Shown here piece after piece: positions 34,204 to 43,308 of a stretch of 64,000 bases of DNA. Made by a program: the position numbers and the translations under genes. Numbering within the stretch: position 1 is the first letter of the stretch; every line of letters begins with the position of its first letter. The stretch lies in NCBI GenBank assembly GCA_963847595.1, contig CAWKAJ010000002.1, positions 124,001-188,000 of the forward strand. The letters are read 5' to 3'. Source of the stretch: JACWAE01 sp963847595 (GTDB taxonomy: Bacteria; Chloroflexota; Dehalococcoidia; SZUA-161). The notes under the pieces are model-generated. The model worked only from the letters and a program-made list of their open reading frames with translations. It did no database searches and had not been told where the DNA came from.

Positions 34204-35274
34204 ATGAAGAAAGCGCTTATCACCGGCATAACTGGACAGGATGGCTCTTATCTGGCAGAGTTTCTTCTAGATAAGGGCTATGAGGTCCATGGAATCATCC
34301 GGAGGTCGAGCACCTTTTGCACTGCTCGTATAGACCATATCTACGTGGACCCCCATGAGCCTGGAGCAAGACTTTTTCTACATTACGGAGACCTTTCCGA
34401 TAGTACCCAGCTCACTAACCTTATCTATAGCGTGAAGCCTGATGAAATCTATCATTTGGGCGCCCAGAGCCATGTGAGGGTTAGCTTCGATACGGCCGAG
34501 TATACCGGTGATGTGGTGGCTCTAGGCACTACGCGTATCCTGGAGGCTATCCGTCAAAGCGGCATGAAGGCTAAGTTCTACCAGGCTTCCAGCAGCGAGA
34601 TGTTCGGAGATTCTCCATCTCCGCAGAATGAGCAGACACCATTCCGACCCCGTAGCCCCTACGCCGTAGCCAAGGTCTATGCCTATTGGATGGCAGAGAA
34701 TTACAGGGAAGGCTATGGGCTTTACGCCACCAACGGTATAATGTTCAACCATGAGTCGCCACGCCGTGGCGAGACCTTTGTCACACGGAAAATAACCCGT
34801 GCTATTGCCTACATACTTGCCAAAAAGCAGAAATACCTATATCTGGGAAACCTCGAAGCGAAGAGGGACTGGGGCTATGCTCCGGAATACGTGAGGGCGA
34901 TGTGGCTTATGCTGCAGCAAAAAAAGCCCCGCGACTACGTTATAGGAACTGGTGAAACCCACTCAGTAAAGGAATTCCTCATCGAAGCCTTTAACTACGC
35001 AGGTCTTGATTGGCAGGAATATGTGAAGATAGACCCGCGCTACTTCAGACCACTGGAAGTGGATTTGCTGGTAGCAGATGCCTCGAAGGCGAAGAAAGAG
35101 TTGGGCTGGGAACCCAGAGTAACCTTTAAAGACTTGGTCAGGATAATGGTGGATGCCGATATGGAGGCTTCGGGCTTGAAATGTCCCGGGAAAGGGAAAA
35201 AGATACTTGTGAAATACGGAATGAACTCGGTTGACCGGGCTTTATGTCAGCCAGGGAAAGATGAGATGAGATAA
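34204..35274 (+). CDS. gmd: GDP-mannose 4,6-dehydratase
   Basis: About 356 aa from ATG 34204 (GAGAGGG upstream). It converts GDP-mannose to GDP-4-dehydro-6-deoxymannose. NADP motif GITGQDGSYLAE; the family signature GYEVHGIIRRSSTF; SSSEMFGDSPSPQNE; Tyr-xxx-Lys as YAVAKVYAYW; NHESPRRGETFVTRKI near 185; RDWGYAPEYV near 220. The start overlaps nothing but the upstream stop is only 26 nt away, and the next gene starts 1 nt after this stop, so it is in an operon with wecE and fcl. Confidence 0.95.
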   Translation: MKKALITGITGQDGSYLAEFLLDKGYEVHGIIRRSSTFCTARIDHIYVDPHEPGARLFLHYGDLSDSTQLTNLIYSVKPDEIYHLGAQSHVRVSFDTAEYTGDVVALGTTRILEAIRQSGMKAKFYQASSSEMFGDSPSPQNEQTPFRPRSPYAVAKVYAYWMAENYREGYGLYATNGIMFNHESPRRGETFVTRKITRAIAYILAKKQKYLYLGNLEAKRDWGYAPEYVRAMWLMLQQKKPRDYVIGTGETHSVKEFLIEAFNYAGLDWQEYVKIDPRYFRPLEVDLLVADASKAKKELGWEPRVTFKDLVRIMVDADMEASGLKCPGKGKKILVKYGMNSVDRALCQPGKDEMR

Positions 35275-35275
35275 A

Positions 35276-36223
35276 GTGAAGAGCTGGCTTGCCACCAAGA
35301 GAATTGTGGTGACCGGGGGAGCCGGCTTTCTGGGAAGCAATGTCGTCCAGAAGCTGGAGGAGAGAGGCTGCAAAGAGATTACCGTCCCTCGCAGTAAAGA
35401 TTATAACCTCGTGGAAATGAAAGCAGTGGAAAGGCTATACAGGGATACCAAGCCTGATATTGTTATCCACCTTGCCGCCAGGGTAGGCGGAATAGGCGCT
35501 AACATGAATAATCCGGGAAGCTTCTTCTATGAGAACCTCATGATGGGAGTGCAACTGATCGAGCAGGCAAGGCTATCAGGAATTGAGAAGTTCGTAGCGA
35601 TAGGGACGATTTGTGCCTATCCTAAGTTCACACCCGTTCCTTTCAAAGAAGAAGACCTCTGGAAAGGTTACCCTGAGGAGACTAATGCCCCTTACGGATT
35701 AGCTAAGAAGATGCTCTTGGTTCAATCACAAGCTTATCGGAAGCAGTATGGATTCAATGCCATTTATCTCTTACCTGTCAATCTCTATGGCCCGGGCGAT
35801 AACTTCAGTCCCGAATCGTCTCATGTTATCCCTGCCTTGATCAAGAAGGTCTTCGATGCCAAGGACAAGGGGGAGAAGCGCATTGTAGCCTGGGGCAGCG
35901 GCAAACCAACCAGAGAGTTTATCTACGTGGAGGACGCCGCGGAGGCTATAGTGCTGGCAACGGAGAAGTACAATAAACCCGAACCTGTTAATCTTGGAGC
36001 TGGCTTTGAGATATCAATCAAGAACCTTGCAGAAATGATATGCGAACTTGCTGTATTCGATGGTAAAATTGAGTGGGATACTTCTAAGCCAGACGGGCAG
36101 CCCCGGAGACGCCTGGACACGAGCAGGGCTAAAATGGAATTCGGCTTCGAGGCGAAGATGGACTTCAGAGAAGGGCTTAAGAGAACTATCGAGTGGTATA
36201 GAGAGCATGGAATCGATGGTTGA
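35276..36223 (+). CDS. fcl: GDP-L-fucose synthase
   Basis: A 315-aa epimerase/reductase that makes GDP-L-fucose from the Gmd product. It starts at GTG 35276, one nt after the gmd stop. NADPH motif GGAGFLGSN; HLAARVGGIGANMNNPG near 65 (family signature); IGTICAYPKFTPVPF; the Tyr-xxx-Lys as YGLAKKM; LYGPGDNFSPESSHVIPALI near 165; EFIYVEDAAEAI. All standard catalytic parts are present. Confidence 0.95.
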   Translation: MKSWLATKRIVVTGGAGFLGSNVVQKLEERGCKEITVPRSKDYNLVEMKAVERLYRDTKPDIVIHLAARVGGIGANMNNPGSFFYENLMMGVQLIEQARLSGIEKFVAIGTICAYPKFTPVPFKEEDLWKGYPEETNAPYGLAKKMLLVQSQAYRKQYGFNAIYLLPVNLYGPGDNFSPESSHVIPALIKKVFDAKDKGEKRIVAWGSGKPTREFIYVEDAAEAIVLATEKYNKPEPVNLGAGFEISIKNLAEMICELAVFDGKIEWDTSKPDGQPRRRLDTSRAKMEFGFEAKMDFREGLKRTIEWYREHGIDG

Positions 36224-36236
36224 CCGGGCGCGATAG

Positions 36237-37190
36237 ATGGAAGAGAATTTACCTCTGGTGTCAATAGTTACTCCATCCCTCAATCAGGGGCGTTTTATCG
36301 AAGAGACCATTCTCAGTGTGAAAAACCAGACATACCCGCGAATAGAGCACATCGTCATAGACGGTGGCTCAAAGGATGGGACTCTGGAGATTTTGAAAAA
36401 GTACAGCGATAGCCTTATCTGGATATCCGAACCAGACAAAGGGCAATCCGATGCAATCAACAAGGGATGGAGAATGTCAAAGGGGGAAATCCTGGCTTAT
36501 TTGAATTCAGATGACACTTACATGCCATGGGCTGTGGAAACAGCGGTAAAGTTTTTTGTGGAGAATCCGGATGTTGGCATGGTCTATGGTAAGTGTAAAA
36601 TCATCAATGAATCAAGCGAAGTCGTGGGCGAAATAGAGGGTAATCAGTTTGATCTTCGTGAAGCACTCTTACATGTGAGACATGGAATTCCGCAACCAGC
36701 GGTTTTCCTGAGAAGAGCCGTCATAGACAATGTTGGTTATCTGGATACCAACTTGCACTTCTCAATGGATTTAGATTTGTGGATCAGGATTAGCTTGAGA
36801 TTTAAAATGACATATATTCCCACCTTGCTTGCCAATTTTCGTGTCTGCCCTGGAACAAAGAGTTCATCGCTGGGCTATAAATTCGAGCCAGACCACATTT
36901 ACATACTCGGCAAGGTATTCTCCGACCCAGAACTCCCACCCGAAGCTAGGACTTTGAAGCGTCGTGCTTATAGCTGGGCTTATTCGAGGACTGCAGAATG
37001 GCACCGTTCGCAGTGCCAATTAGCACAAACGATTAAATATCTGGCAATGTCATTGCGATGGCACCCATGGCCGTTTATTGTTACATTATATAGTTACCCC
37101 GTTAAGAAAGCAGCCGGGATGATCGCCTTTTGCAGAAGAGGGTTCCGAAAACTTAGCCCGTCGATTAAAGAGCAAACACCACCCAGCTAG
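36237..37190 (+). CDS. GT2-family glycosyltransferase
   Basis: A 317-aa GT-A enzyme: LVSIVTPSLNQGRFIEETI, IDGGSKDGTLEIL, NSDDTYMP (metal site near residue 88) and SMDLDLWIRI. It follows fcl by 13 nt and is likely in the same operon, so it may transfer fucose or another of the sugars made by this cluster. The group with VTPSLNQGRF is common in bacterial exopolysaccharide loci. Confidence 0.85.
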   Translation: MEENLPLVSIVTPSLNQGRFIEETILSVKNQTYPRIEHIVIDGGSKDGTLEILKKYSDSLIWISEPDKGQSDAINKGWRMSKGEILAYLNSDDTYMPWAVETAVKFFVENPDVGMVYGKCKIINESSEVVGEIEGNQFDLREALLHVRHGIPQPAVFLRRAVIDNVGYLDTNLHFSMDLDLWIRISLRFKMTYIPTLLANFRVCPGTKSSSLGYKFEPDHIYILGKVFSDPELPPEARTLKRRAYSWAYSRTAEWHRSQCQLAQTIKYLAMSLRWHPWPFIVTLYSYPVKKAAGMIAFCRRGFRKLSPSIKEQTPPS

Positions 37191-37242
37191 GCTCATTAAT
37201 TATGTACAAAACACATCAAAAAGAGCAGTCGAGCTAAACTTA

Positions 37243-38169
37243 ATGCCAAAAGTTAGCGTGATCATACCAACATATAATCGGGCTCATCTTGTAGGGCGAG
37301 CAATCCAAAGCGTTCTGGACCAGACATATCGCGACTTCGAGCTCATCATTGTTGATGATTGCTCAACAGATAATACCTATGAAGTCGTTACAGGCTTCCA
37401 TGACGAGAGGCTCAGGTATATTCGACATGATAAGAACAGAGGCGCAAGCGCTGCTAGAAACACAGGTATCAGAGAAGCTAGAGGTAGATACGTAGCATTT
37501 CAGGACAGCGATGATGAGTGGTTGCCTGAGAAACTGGAGAAGCAGATCGAGGTTTTCGACACCGCATCCCCGGAGGTCGGGGTTGTTTATACAGGGTTCT
37601 GGAGGATACAAGACGACAAACGGATTTATATTCCCTCTCCCGAGATAAAGCCCAAGGGCGGTGATATCCATGATATTCTTCTGCAAGTGAACCTTATAGG
37701 AACCCCGGTTACTGTTCTCAAAAGGGAGTGCTTTGAGAAGGTTGGGATGTTTGACGAAGAGCTCCCTAAGTTAGTGGACTGGGAATTATGGATTAGGGTC
37801 TCGAAATACTATGAATTTAGCTTTATTGATGAACCACTGGCCATAGCTTATCGTACCCCTGATAGCGTTAGTGAGCAAAGCAATATCACCCAAGCGCTGG
37901 CGCTAAAATCAATCCTAAAAAAACACTTTGAAGACATCAAAAAGGATAGAAGACTGCTGGCTAGATATTATTCTTACATTGGCAATCTTCTATATACGAG
38001 TGATGATACTAGAGCATGGAGAAATTACAAAGTACAGGCTTTCTTGGCATATCCTTGGAATGCCAGGTATATGTTAGCTGCTCTGCTATCTTTGTTGGGT
38101 CAACGGAGTTACAGCATAGTCACACATATCAGTATGAGAATGCAACGAAGGGGTGCAAGGGAAGGTTGA
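37243..38169 (+). CDS. GT2-family glycosyltransferase
   Basis: A 308-aa GT-A enzyme: VSVIIPTYNRAHLVGRAI, IVDDCSTDNTYEVV, QDSDDEWLP (metal site near residue 88), LVDWELWIRV. The C-terminal 80 residues are helical without a membrane segment. It lies 52 nt downstream of another GT2 and would extend the same glycan. Confidence 0.85.
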   Translation: MPKVSVIIPTYNRAHLVGRAIQSVLDQTYRDFELIIVDDCSTDNTYEVVTGFHDERLRYIRHDKNRGASAARNTGIREARGRYVAFQDSDDEWLPEKLEKQIEVFDTASPEVGVVYTGFWRIQDDKRIYIPSPEIKPKGGDIHDILLQVNLIGTPVTVLKRECFEKVGMFDEELPKLVDWELWIRVSKYYEFSFIDEPLAIAYRTPDSVSEQSNITQALALKSILKKHFEDIKKDRRLLARYYSYIGNLLYTSDDTRAWRNYKVQAFLAYPWNARYMLAALLSLLGQRSYSIVTHISMRMQRRGAREG

Positions 38170-38239
38170 CTTATCGAAAACGATAATAGGTACGGGTTCG
38201 CTGATGGTTAGATTAATGTACAGGGACATACGTACATAA

Positions 38240-38896
38240 ATGAAGAACTTCATTCGTCGCTGCTATGGCAAATACGTGATGCTGAAATCTTCCAACTGGG
38301 ACGTCAATGTCCCCCTATTTCTTTTGAAATCCGCATACTACCATCTTTTTTCAAAAAGCATCTTCGCCCATCATAATACGACGATATCAGGCATAAGAAA
38401 TATTGATACTCATGGCTCGTTGTATATCGGGACAACAGAAGTAGCTTTTCTCAATAAGCATGATAGAACCTTCTTGAATGTCCGTGGGAAGCTGGTAATT
38501 CACGGAACGGTGCAGATAGGAAAAGGATGTCGTTTGGCTATATCGAAAGGAGCTGTGTGTACTCTCAAGGAATGCGGCATAACGGGACAGACTAATCTTA
38601 TTGTCGCCCACGGCCTTGACATTGGCAAAGGGAGTATAGTTGGATGGGGGTCGGAGCTAGTGGATGAGGATTTCCATACGGTTGACTATGAGGGCAAGAG
38701 GAAGAAAGATCACGCGATCGTAATCGGGGAGCATGTGTGGATTGGAAGTCATGTCAAGGTCTTAAAGGGTGTACACATAGGAGACAATTCCGTAGTAGCT
38801 TCAAATGCAGTAGTAACGAAATCTTTTGAAGAAAACAACGTTTTGATAGCAGGTAATCCTGCACAGATTATCAGAAGAAGCATAAACTGGACCTAA
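38240..38896 (+). CDS. Hexapeptide-repeat acyltransferase
   Basis: A 218-aa protein with left-handed beta-helix hexapeptide repeats from about residue 60 to the end; the last coil VWIGSHVKVLKGVHIGDNSVVASNAVVTKSF and VLIAGNPAQII are typical of the maltose/serine/virginiamycin acetyltransferase type. The conserved active histidine is likely in DEDFHTVDYEGK (near residue 147). It would O-acetylate (or otherwise acylate) a sugar using acetyl-CoA. Last plus-strand gene of this operon. Confidence 0.82.
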   Translation: MKNFIRRCYGKYVMLKSSNWDVNVPLFLLKSAYYHLFSKSIFAHHNTTISGIRNIDTHGSLYIGTTEVAFLNKHDRTFLNVRGKLVIHGTVQIGKGCRLAISKGAVCTLKECGITGQTNLIVAHGLDIGKGSIVGWGSELVDEDFHTVDYEGKRKKDHAIVIGEHVWIGSHVKVLKGVHIGDNSVVASNAVVTKSFEENNVLIAGNPAQIIRRSINWT

Positions 38897-38968
38897 AGTC
38901 ACCTATTCGAAACAGCAAATAATTTTAGAAATATGGGAAGCGCCGAATTGACACTCGGAAAGAGGTCT

Positions 38969-40603
38969 TTAGGCTGATTTGGATTTTCCAAACAGAGTTC
39001 TTCCCCTCAATGACCCTCGGACGCGTCCGACAAAATAGTTGGTCGCATTGATAACCCATCTAACTAACCATACTACTCCATATGGTTTCGTCTGGCCGCC
39101 GGGTTTGGCAGAACTTATGAGTCCAAGCTGGGCGAGTGTTATGACAACTTTCACTACGTCCTTCAAGATGACCTTGGATGACACGCTGTTGAGGCCAACT
39201 AATGCATCAGCGATATCCTGCACGGTTCTTTTGCCGTCAATCAATCCGTAGACCTTGGCGCATGTCACATGGGTATCGAGCGATGCATCTTCGAACCGAG
39301 AGGTGCGCCCCCGGAGCGCAACGTAACAGAGAAACCTATCAACCGGCCACAGAAAGCGTCGGTTGCGCACGGGCACATCATTCAGTAAGCTGTTCGGCAC
39401 AAAGGTCATGCGATCCGTCATATAGCTCGACCAACTGTCTGCAAGTACGAGCCCCTCTTTCTTGGCATCGTCAAAGAATCGAGACCCGGGGAAGGGTGTG
39501 GCAAACTGGCTCCAAAACACGCAATAGGTGCCTGTCATTTTGACGAGACGGCGGTTTTGATGGTAGTGACCAGCAATGGTTTCTCCCACGTTACAGGTCA
39601 TAAGCAACACACTAGGGTGGATGCCGGAGCGCCGCAGATGCTTAAGGGCTTTGAATGAATCGCCGATCGTCTGACGTTTGTTGACCATGTCGAGCACGGA
39701 TTGGTCAAGGCTTTCCACACCAATTCCGATATTTCGGCAGCCAGCCTCGCGCATAAGGTCGAGCATGTCTGTATTCCGGTTGATGTGGTCAACTCGCGAC
39801 AGACAGCTCCACTCGATGTTGAGTTGTTTTTCAATCATCAGTTCACAGAGCGCCTTGGCGAACTTGGTGTTGGTAAGGAAACTGTCGTCCCAGAATAGAA
39901 ACTTGCTAACGCCATGATGTGAAATGTTGTTGGTCAATTCGGCCACGACGTTGTCCGGAGTACGGTAACGAACCTTTCGCTTCATTAGCGATGCGCAGAA
40001 TGAGCAATCAAACGCGCAGCCACGACTCCCCATGATAGGTAGCACACGGTTCGGCTTTAGGTACCTTTCAAGATATAGGTTGAGATTAAATGCGTCCCAA
40101 CGCGGAGGGGCGAGTTTATCGAGGTCATTGATAAGCGGTCTAGGCAAGTTGGTGGTGACTTCTTGGGAGTCCGGCTTCTTGAAGCAAAGGCCGGCCACGC
40201 CATCAAGCCGCTCGCCTGTTCTCAGATGGTCTATCAACTCTTGAAATGTCTCCTCTCCCTCGCCTATGACAACACAGTCAGCGCCATTGGCACATGCCTC
40301 AATTGGCAACACACTGGCGTGGATACCGCCGTGCACGATAGTTATATCCCTCTTGGCTTGTTTTAGCATGCGTGAAAGCTCATAGCACTGTTTAGCCTGG
40401 TAGGTGACGTATGATAGACCAACGACGCTGGGCTTGGCCTCGAGAATTTTCTCACATGCCTGGTGAGTGGTTAGGCCCAACGCATGGACATCAACAATCT
40501 CGACCGTATCTTCATACTCAGTGCGTAGGTTGGATGCGAGATAAGCAAGGCCTAGGGGAAAAGGCTGGTGACCGCTTGAAACTGAAACGAGCACAATATG
40601 CAT
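38969..40603 (-). CDS. B12-binding radical SAM protein
   Basis: About 544 aa from ATG 40603 (frame open 13 codons further). Residues about 1-130 are a cobalamin-binding domain (HIVLVSVSSGHQPFPLGLAYLASNL, then GGIHASVLP and VIGEGEETFQELI). The radical SAM barrel follows with the 4Fe-4S motif CAFDCSFC near residue 195, and LSRVDHIN and IGIGVESLDQSVLDMVNK. The last 100 residues contain a small helical domain (YGLIDGKRTVQDIADALVGL) like a PqqD-type winged helix. Such enzymes do radical methylation or ring chemistry on unactivated carbons. It faces the glycan operon convergently; its substrate is unknown. Confidence 0.82.
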   Translation of the reverse strand: MHIVLVSVSSGHQPFPLGLAYLASNLRTEYEDTVEIVDVHALGLTTHQACEKILEAKPSVVGLSYVTYQAKQCYELSRMLKQAKRDITIVHGGIHASVLPIEACANGADCVVIGEGEETFQELIDHLRTGERLDGVAGLCFKKPDSQEVTTNLPRPLINDLDKLAPPRWDAFNLNLYLERYLKPNRVLPIMGSRGCAFDCSFCASLMKRKVRYRTPDNVVAELTNNISHHGVSKFLFWDDSFLTNTKFAKALCELMIEKQLNIEWSCLSRVDHINRNTDMLDLMREAGCRNIGIGVESLDQSVLDMVNKRQTIGDSFKALKHLRRSGIHPSVLLMTCNVGETIAGHYHQNRRLVKMTGTYCVFWSQFATPFPGSRFFDDAKKEGLVLADSWSSYMTDRMTFVPNSLLNDVPVRNRRFLWPVDRFLCYVALRGRTSRFEDASLDTHVTCAKVYGLIDGKRTVQDIADALVGLNSVSSKVILKDVVKVVITLAQLGLISSAKPGGQTKPYGVVWLVRWVINATNYFVGRVRGSLRGRTLFGKSKSA

Positions 40604-40656
40604 GATGAGATAAATATAAGCCGTGCAGCGGAAGTATGTCAAGTTAGGTGAATTGA

Positions 40657-40674
40657 GGGTAGTGTATCATTTTG
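40657..40674 (+). repeat. IS-end-like motif
   Basis: GGGTAGTGTATCATTTTG, the same string found at 16018-16035 on the other strand and nearly the same as 43050-43070. Confidence 0.55.
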
Positions 40675-40727
40675 GGCAAAAGTATTTTGTCTTTATAAAA
40701 GACTGAATAAAAAGTCAGCACAAGTTA

Positions 40728-40756
40728 TTGACATTACCCGCTTAGTCTGATATAAG
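40728..40756 (+). promoter_or_regulatory. Promoter of the split SGNH hydrolase gene
   Basis: TTGACA (40728-40733), 17-nt spacer, TATAAG (40751-40756): 11 of 12 consensus positions, about 115 nt before the GTG start. Confidence 0.7.
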
Positions 40757-41550
40757 GTACAGGAAATTTATACCTATACGATTAACCTAGAGGCAACTCG
40801 TCATTTTGAACCATAATTGGTTTAAGCATTTACTTGTATAGAAATATCTCTTCAAGCGTGGGAATAGAAAAGTGAAAAGAATCGTGGCCAGTCTCTTCGT
40901 GGTGGCAATAATCATAAGTCTACTGGTATCTGGAACATCATGCACTCTAACAATTGCTCGGGCAGTCTATTTTACAGCCACCCCAAGTCCTAAATCGATT
41001 TCAACGCTGAAACCTACTTCCACACCAACCCAAAACGCAACTACTAATGCTGCAGCACCAGAGGTGGCTGCCTATTGCATGGGGGATAGCATAACTTATG
41101 GAGTAGGTTGTGAAGTTAGTAGCTACGAGAATACCCTTCACACCTTATTGAAGGCATCCTATCCCAATGACACTTGGACCCTTTACAACGAGGGCGTAGG
41201 CGGCGAGACGACAGCTCAAATGCTTGCCCGATTCTATACCGGTGTTACTTCTCATCCTGATTGCAAGTATGTGTTGATTTGGGGTGGAATCAATGACATT
41301 ATGGGTGGAGCAAATGTTTCTCTCATAGAATCTAATTTACAGTCCATGTATTCTCTGGCTCATGCAGCAAAGATTAAGGTCGTAGCCCTTTATCTTACTC
41401 CAACGTCTTGGTGCACTCCGACTATGGAGGTTAAACTTAAAACCATAAATTCATGGATACAATCTACTGCTCAATACATTGACTTTAGATTAGACGTTTA
41501 CACTTTATTAGAAGATCCTGACCTTCCCCCGGTATTAGTATCACCGGCTA

Positions 41551-42384
41551 TTAGAGCCCAGCCGCTGTTTCAGCATACTCCATGGGAGCCCTACCGTGCA
41601 ATGAGCTGTGTGGCCTGACCTCGTTGTAATCCCTCCTCCAGTCTTCGATGATGTCCCGGGCATGCTTCAGGTTCATAAACCAGTTCTCGTTCAAACACTC
41701 GTCCCTGAGCCTGCCGATGAAGCTCTCGGCATAGGCATTCTCAATTGGCTTTCCCGGCCGGATGAAGTTCAGCTTCACGCCCTTACAGTATGCCCATTCA
41801 TCGAGTGCCCGCCCTGCGAATTCCGGCCCATTGTCCGTGGTAATTACGTTAGGCAATCCCCTCGTTTCAGCTAGCCTTTCCAGCACACTCACCACTCTGG
41901 CACCACCCAGTGAAGTGTCCACCTCGATGACGGGACATTCCCGGGAGTAGTCATCCACGATGGCAAGGGCGCGAAAACGCCGCCCGGTGACGATGCTGTC
42001 AGTAACAAAATCCATGGACCAGCGCTGGTTTGGCCTCTGCGGTGATGGCATGATTACCCTCAACCCGGCAGCACCTTTCCTACGCCTCTTTCTCCTCAGC
42101 GCCAATCCCTCTTCATGATAGATCCTCTCTGTCCGCTTGTGATTAATCACCAGCCCCTCCCTTCTCAGCAAAATGTGGAGCCGGGGACTGCCAAACCGTT
42201 TTCTCTGTCCTGCCAGCTCCCGTAAACGCTGACGCAGGGCAACATCACTATCCGATTTCGGCCTATAGCGATATACCGAAGCCGAAATATTGACCAGCAG
42301 GCAGGCTTTCCTTTCGCTCAGCCCAAGACTCTCCCTGGCATGGGAAACTGCCAGGCGTTTGGCCCCGGGCTTTAGAAGTTTTTT
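41551..42384 (-). CDS. IS3-family transposase, orfB (made by -1 frameshift with orfA)
   Basis: The catalytic part of the transposase, about 277 codons in the -1 frame relative to orfA. It contains an HTH_21-like region (SPRLHILLRREGLVINHKRTERIY) and the rve integrase core: WSMDFVTD (first Asp), ITTDNGPEF (second Asp), NAYAESFIGRLRDECL (Glu). There is no good independent start near its beginning; expression should come from frameshifting at A-AAA-AAC (42384-42378), giving a fused OrfAB. The stop TAA lies at 41551-41553, about 30 bp inside the element's end. Confidence 0.9.
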   Translation of the reverse strand, partial: KKLLKPGAKRLAVSHARESLGLSERKACLLVNISASVYRYRPKSDSDVALRQRLRELAGQRKRFGSPRLHILLRREGLVINHKRTERIYHEEGLALRRKRRRKGAAGLRVIMPSPQRPNQRWSMDFVTDSIVTGRRFRALAIVDDYSRECPVIEVDTSLGGARVVSVLERLAETRGLPNVITTDNGPEFAGRALDEWAYCKGVKLNFIRPGKPIENAYAESFIGRLRDECLNENWFMNLKHARDIIEDWRRDYNEVRPHSSLHGRAPMEYAETAAGL

Positions 42385-42638
42385 GATAGCAGATCCTTGA
42401 GCGCTCTGATGTCCAGTGCTTGCTCGCCCACGATTTGCTTGAGACGCCGGTTTTCCTCTTCTAAGGCTTTCAACCTTTTCAGTTCACTGACGGTCAGTCC
42501 GGCATACCTGGCTTTCCAGTTGTAATAGGTGGCATCGCTCATCCCATATTTACGGCAGAGATCGGTTACTTTAGCTCCGGCCTCTGCCTCCCTGAGCACG
42601 GCGATGATCTGTTCCTCGGTGTACCTCTTGCGTACCAT
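42372..42638 (-). CDS. IS3-family transposase, orfA
   Basis: An 88-aa DNA-binding protein: a helix-turn-helix (YTEEQIIAVLREAEAGAKV, DLCRKYGMSDATYYNWKARY) and a leucine-zipper-like coil (LKRLKALEEENRRLKQIVG). It ends in LLSKNF and stop directly after the slippery heptamer A-AAA-AAC. The sequence is of the IS407 group type. Acts in DNA binding and, when fused to orfB, in transposition. Confidence 0.92.
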   Translation of the reverse strand: MVRKRYTEEQIIAVLREAEAGAKVTDLCRKYGMSDATYYNWKARYAGLTVSELKRLKALEEENRRLKQIVGEQALDIRALKDLLSKNF

Positions 42639-42862
42639 GATGAGCCCTCCTCTTTCGTTTTATTATAGCGGAGGACTCTAAATGGCGGTGCTACTGTTTT
42701 CGGGGGAAACGTCAATCCTGCTCATCCTGGTTATCTTAATCCTTCATATAGTGCCGATGGGCTTCACCTCAATTGTGCTGGTTATGACCGTGTAGCTGAA
42801 TTTGTGTTTTCTGAGGTTAATTGGTAGGTTGTTTCTGGAGTGAGATCGTCGTTCGACTTACC

Positions 42863-43047
42863 CTAAGCCTGTTGTCCGATAACCAAGTTTACGATTTCCT
42901 CAATAGTCCACACGTGGTCAGTTAGCCCCGCTGCCATTGCAGGTGTTCTCGGATAGGGATTAGCTAATGACTTATGAGATCGAGCGAAGTTGTAGTGCAT
43001 GAAATAAAACGCAAGAGCAAGTATACGGTTCTGTAGCTTCTTTGAAA
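42863..43047 (-). pseudogene. Relic 3 of a transposase C-terminus
   Basis: On the minus strand FSKKLQNRILALAFYFMHYN, then FARSHKSLANPYPRTPAMAA, GLTDHVWTIEEIVNLVI. This is the longest of the four relics. The similarity to the family ends exactly where the IS-end-like motif begins (43050), so a second event cut the gene here. Only about 60 codons remain. Confidence 0.72.
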
Positions 43048-43049
43048 AG

Positions 43050-43070
43050 GGGTAGTGTATCAATTTGAAA
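43050..43070 (+). repeat. IS-end-like motif next to relic 3
   Basis: GGGTAGTGTATCAATTTGAA abuts the truncated transposase relic. It is the best candidate for a true element boundary in this motif family. Confidence 0.55.
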
Positions 43071-43308
43071 CCAGAGAAAATGAACAGGGATGAGACAATG
43101 GCTTTCTTCCACAAGAAGGAACTACTTTTTGCGATTATGGGGTGAGCTCGTCAAAAAACAACTCTCTGAAATGCTTCAGTTGGACAAGCCCAAGGCTAAA
43201 AGACACAACAAGCCCATGATATAATAGTTACGAGATGAAGGACACACCAGAAGAATCAGCGTGCATGGTGCAAGAGAGCGAACACATAGCGATCGAAGGA
43301 GGTTTGCA

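Larger units (their letters stand above)
41519..42714 (-). mobile_element. Complete IS3-family (IS407-like) insertion sequence, 1196 bp
   Basis: Both ends are visible: the left end TGACCTTCCCCCGGTATTAG (from 41519) and, on the opposite strand, the right end TGACGTTTCCCCCGAAAACA (from 42714), imperfect inverted repeats of about 40 bp. The 4-bp ATCC at 41515-41518 and again at 42715-42718 is the target duplication. It carries orfA and orfB with a frameshift site and all three DDE residues. The intact ORFs, clean ends and clean target duplication point to recent insertion. Confidence 0.92.
40872..42827 (+). pseudogene. SGNH/GDSL hydrolase lipoprotein gene interrupted by an IS3-family element
   Basis: The first part (GTG 40872 to about 41518) encodes a lipoprotein signal (VSGTSC), a Thr/Pro linker and the hydrolase start: block I GDSITYGVG with the catalytic Ser, GVGGETTAQML (block II) and GGINDI (block III, Asn). 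The rest lies beyond the IS at 42719-42827: AHPGYLNPSYSADGLHLN (block V, catalytic Asp-x-x-His) then CAGYDRVAEFVFSEVNW and stop. Removing 41519-42714 plus one ATCC copy joins the two in frame to give about 251 aa. The family includes sugar O-acetyl esterases, which would suit this locus. As it stands the gene is broken. Confidence 0.9.

Noticed and set aside
43220..43225. TATAAT before the methyltransferase at 43309
   Set aside because: No -35 box at a usable distance, so I did not call a promoter.
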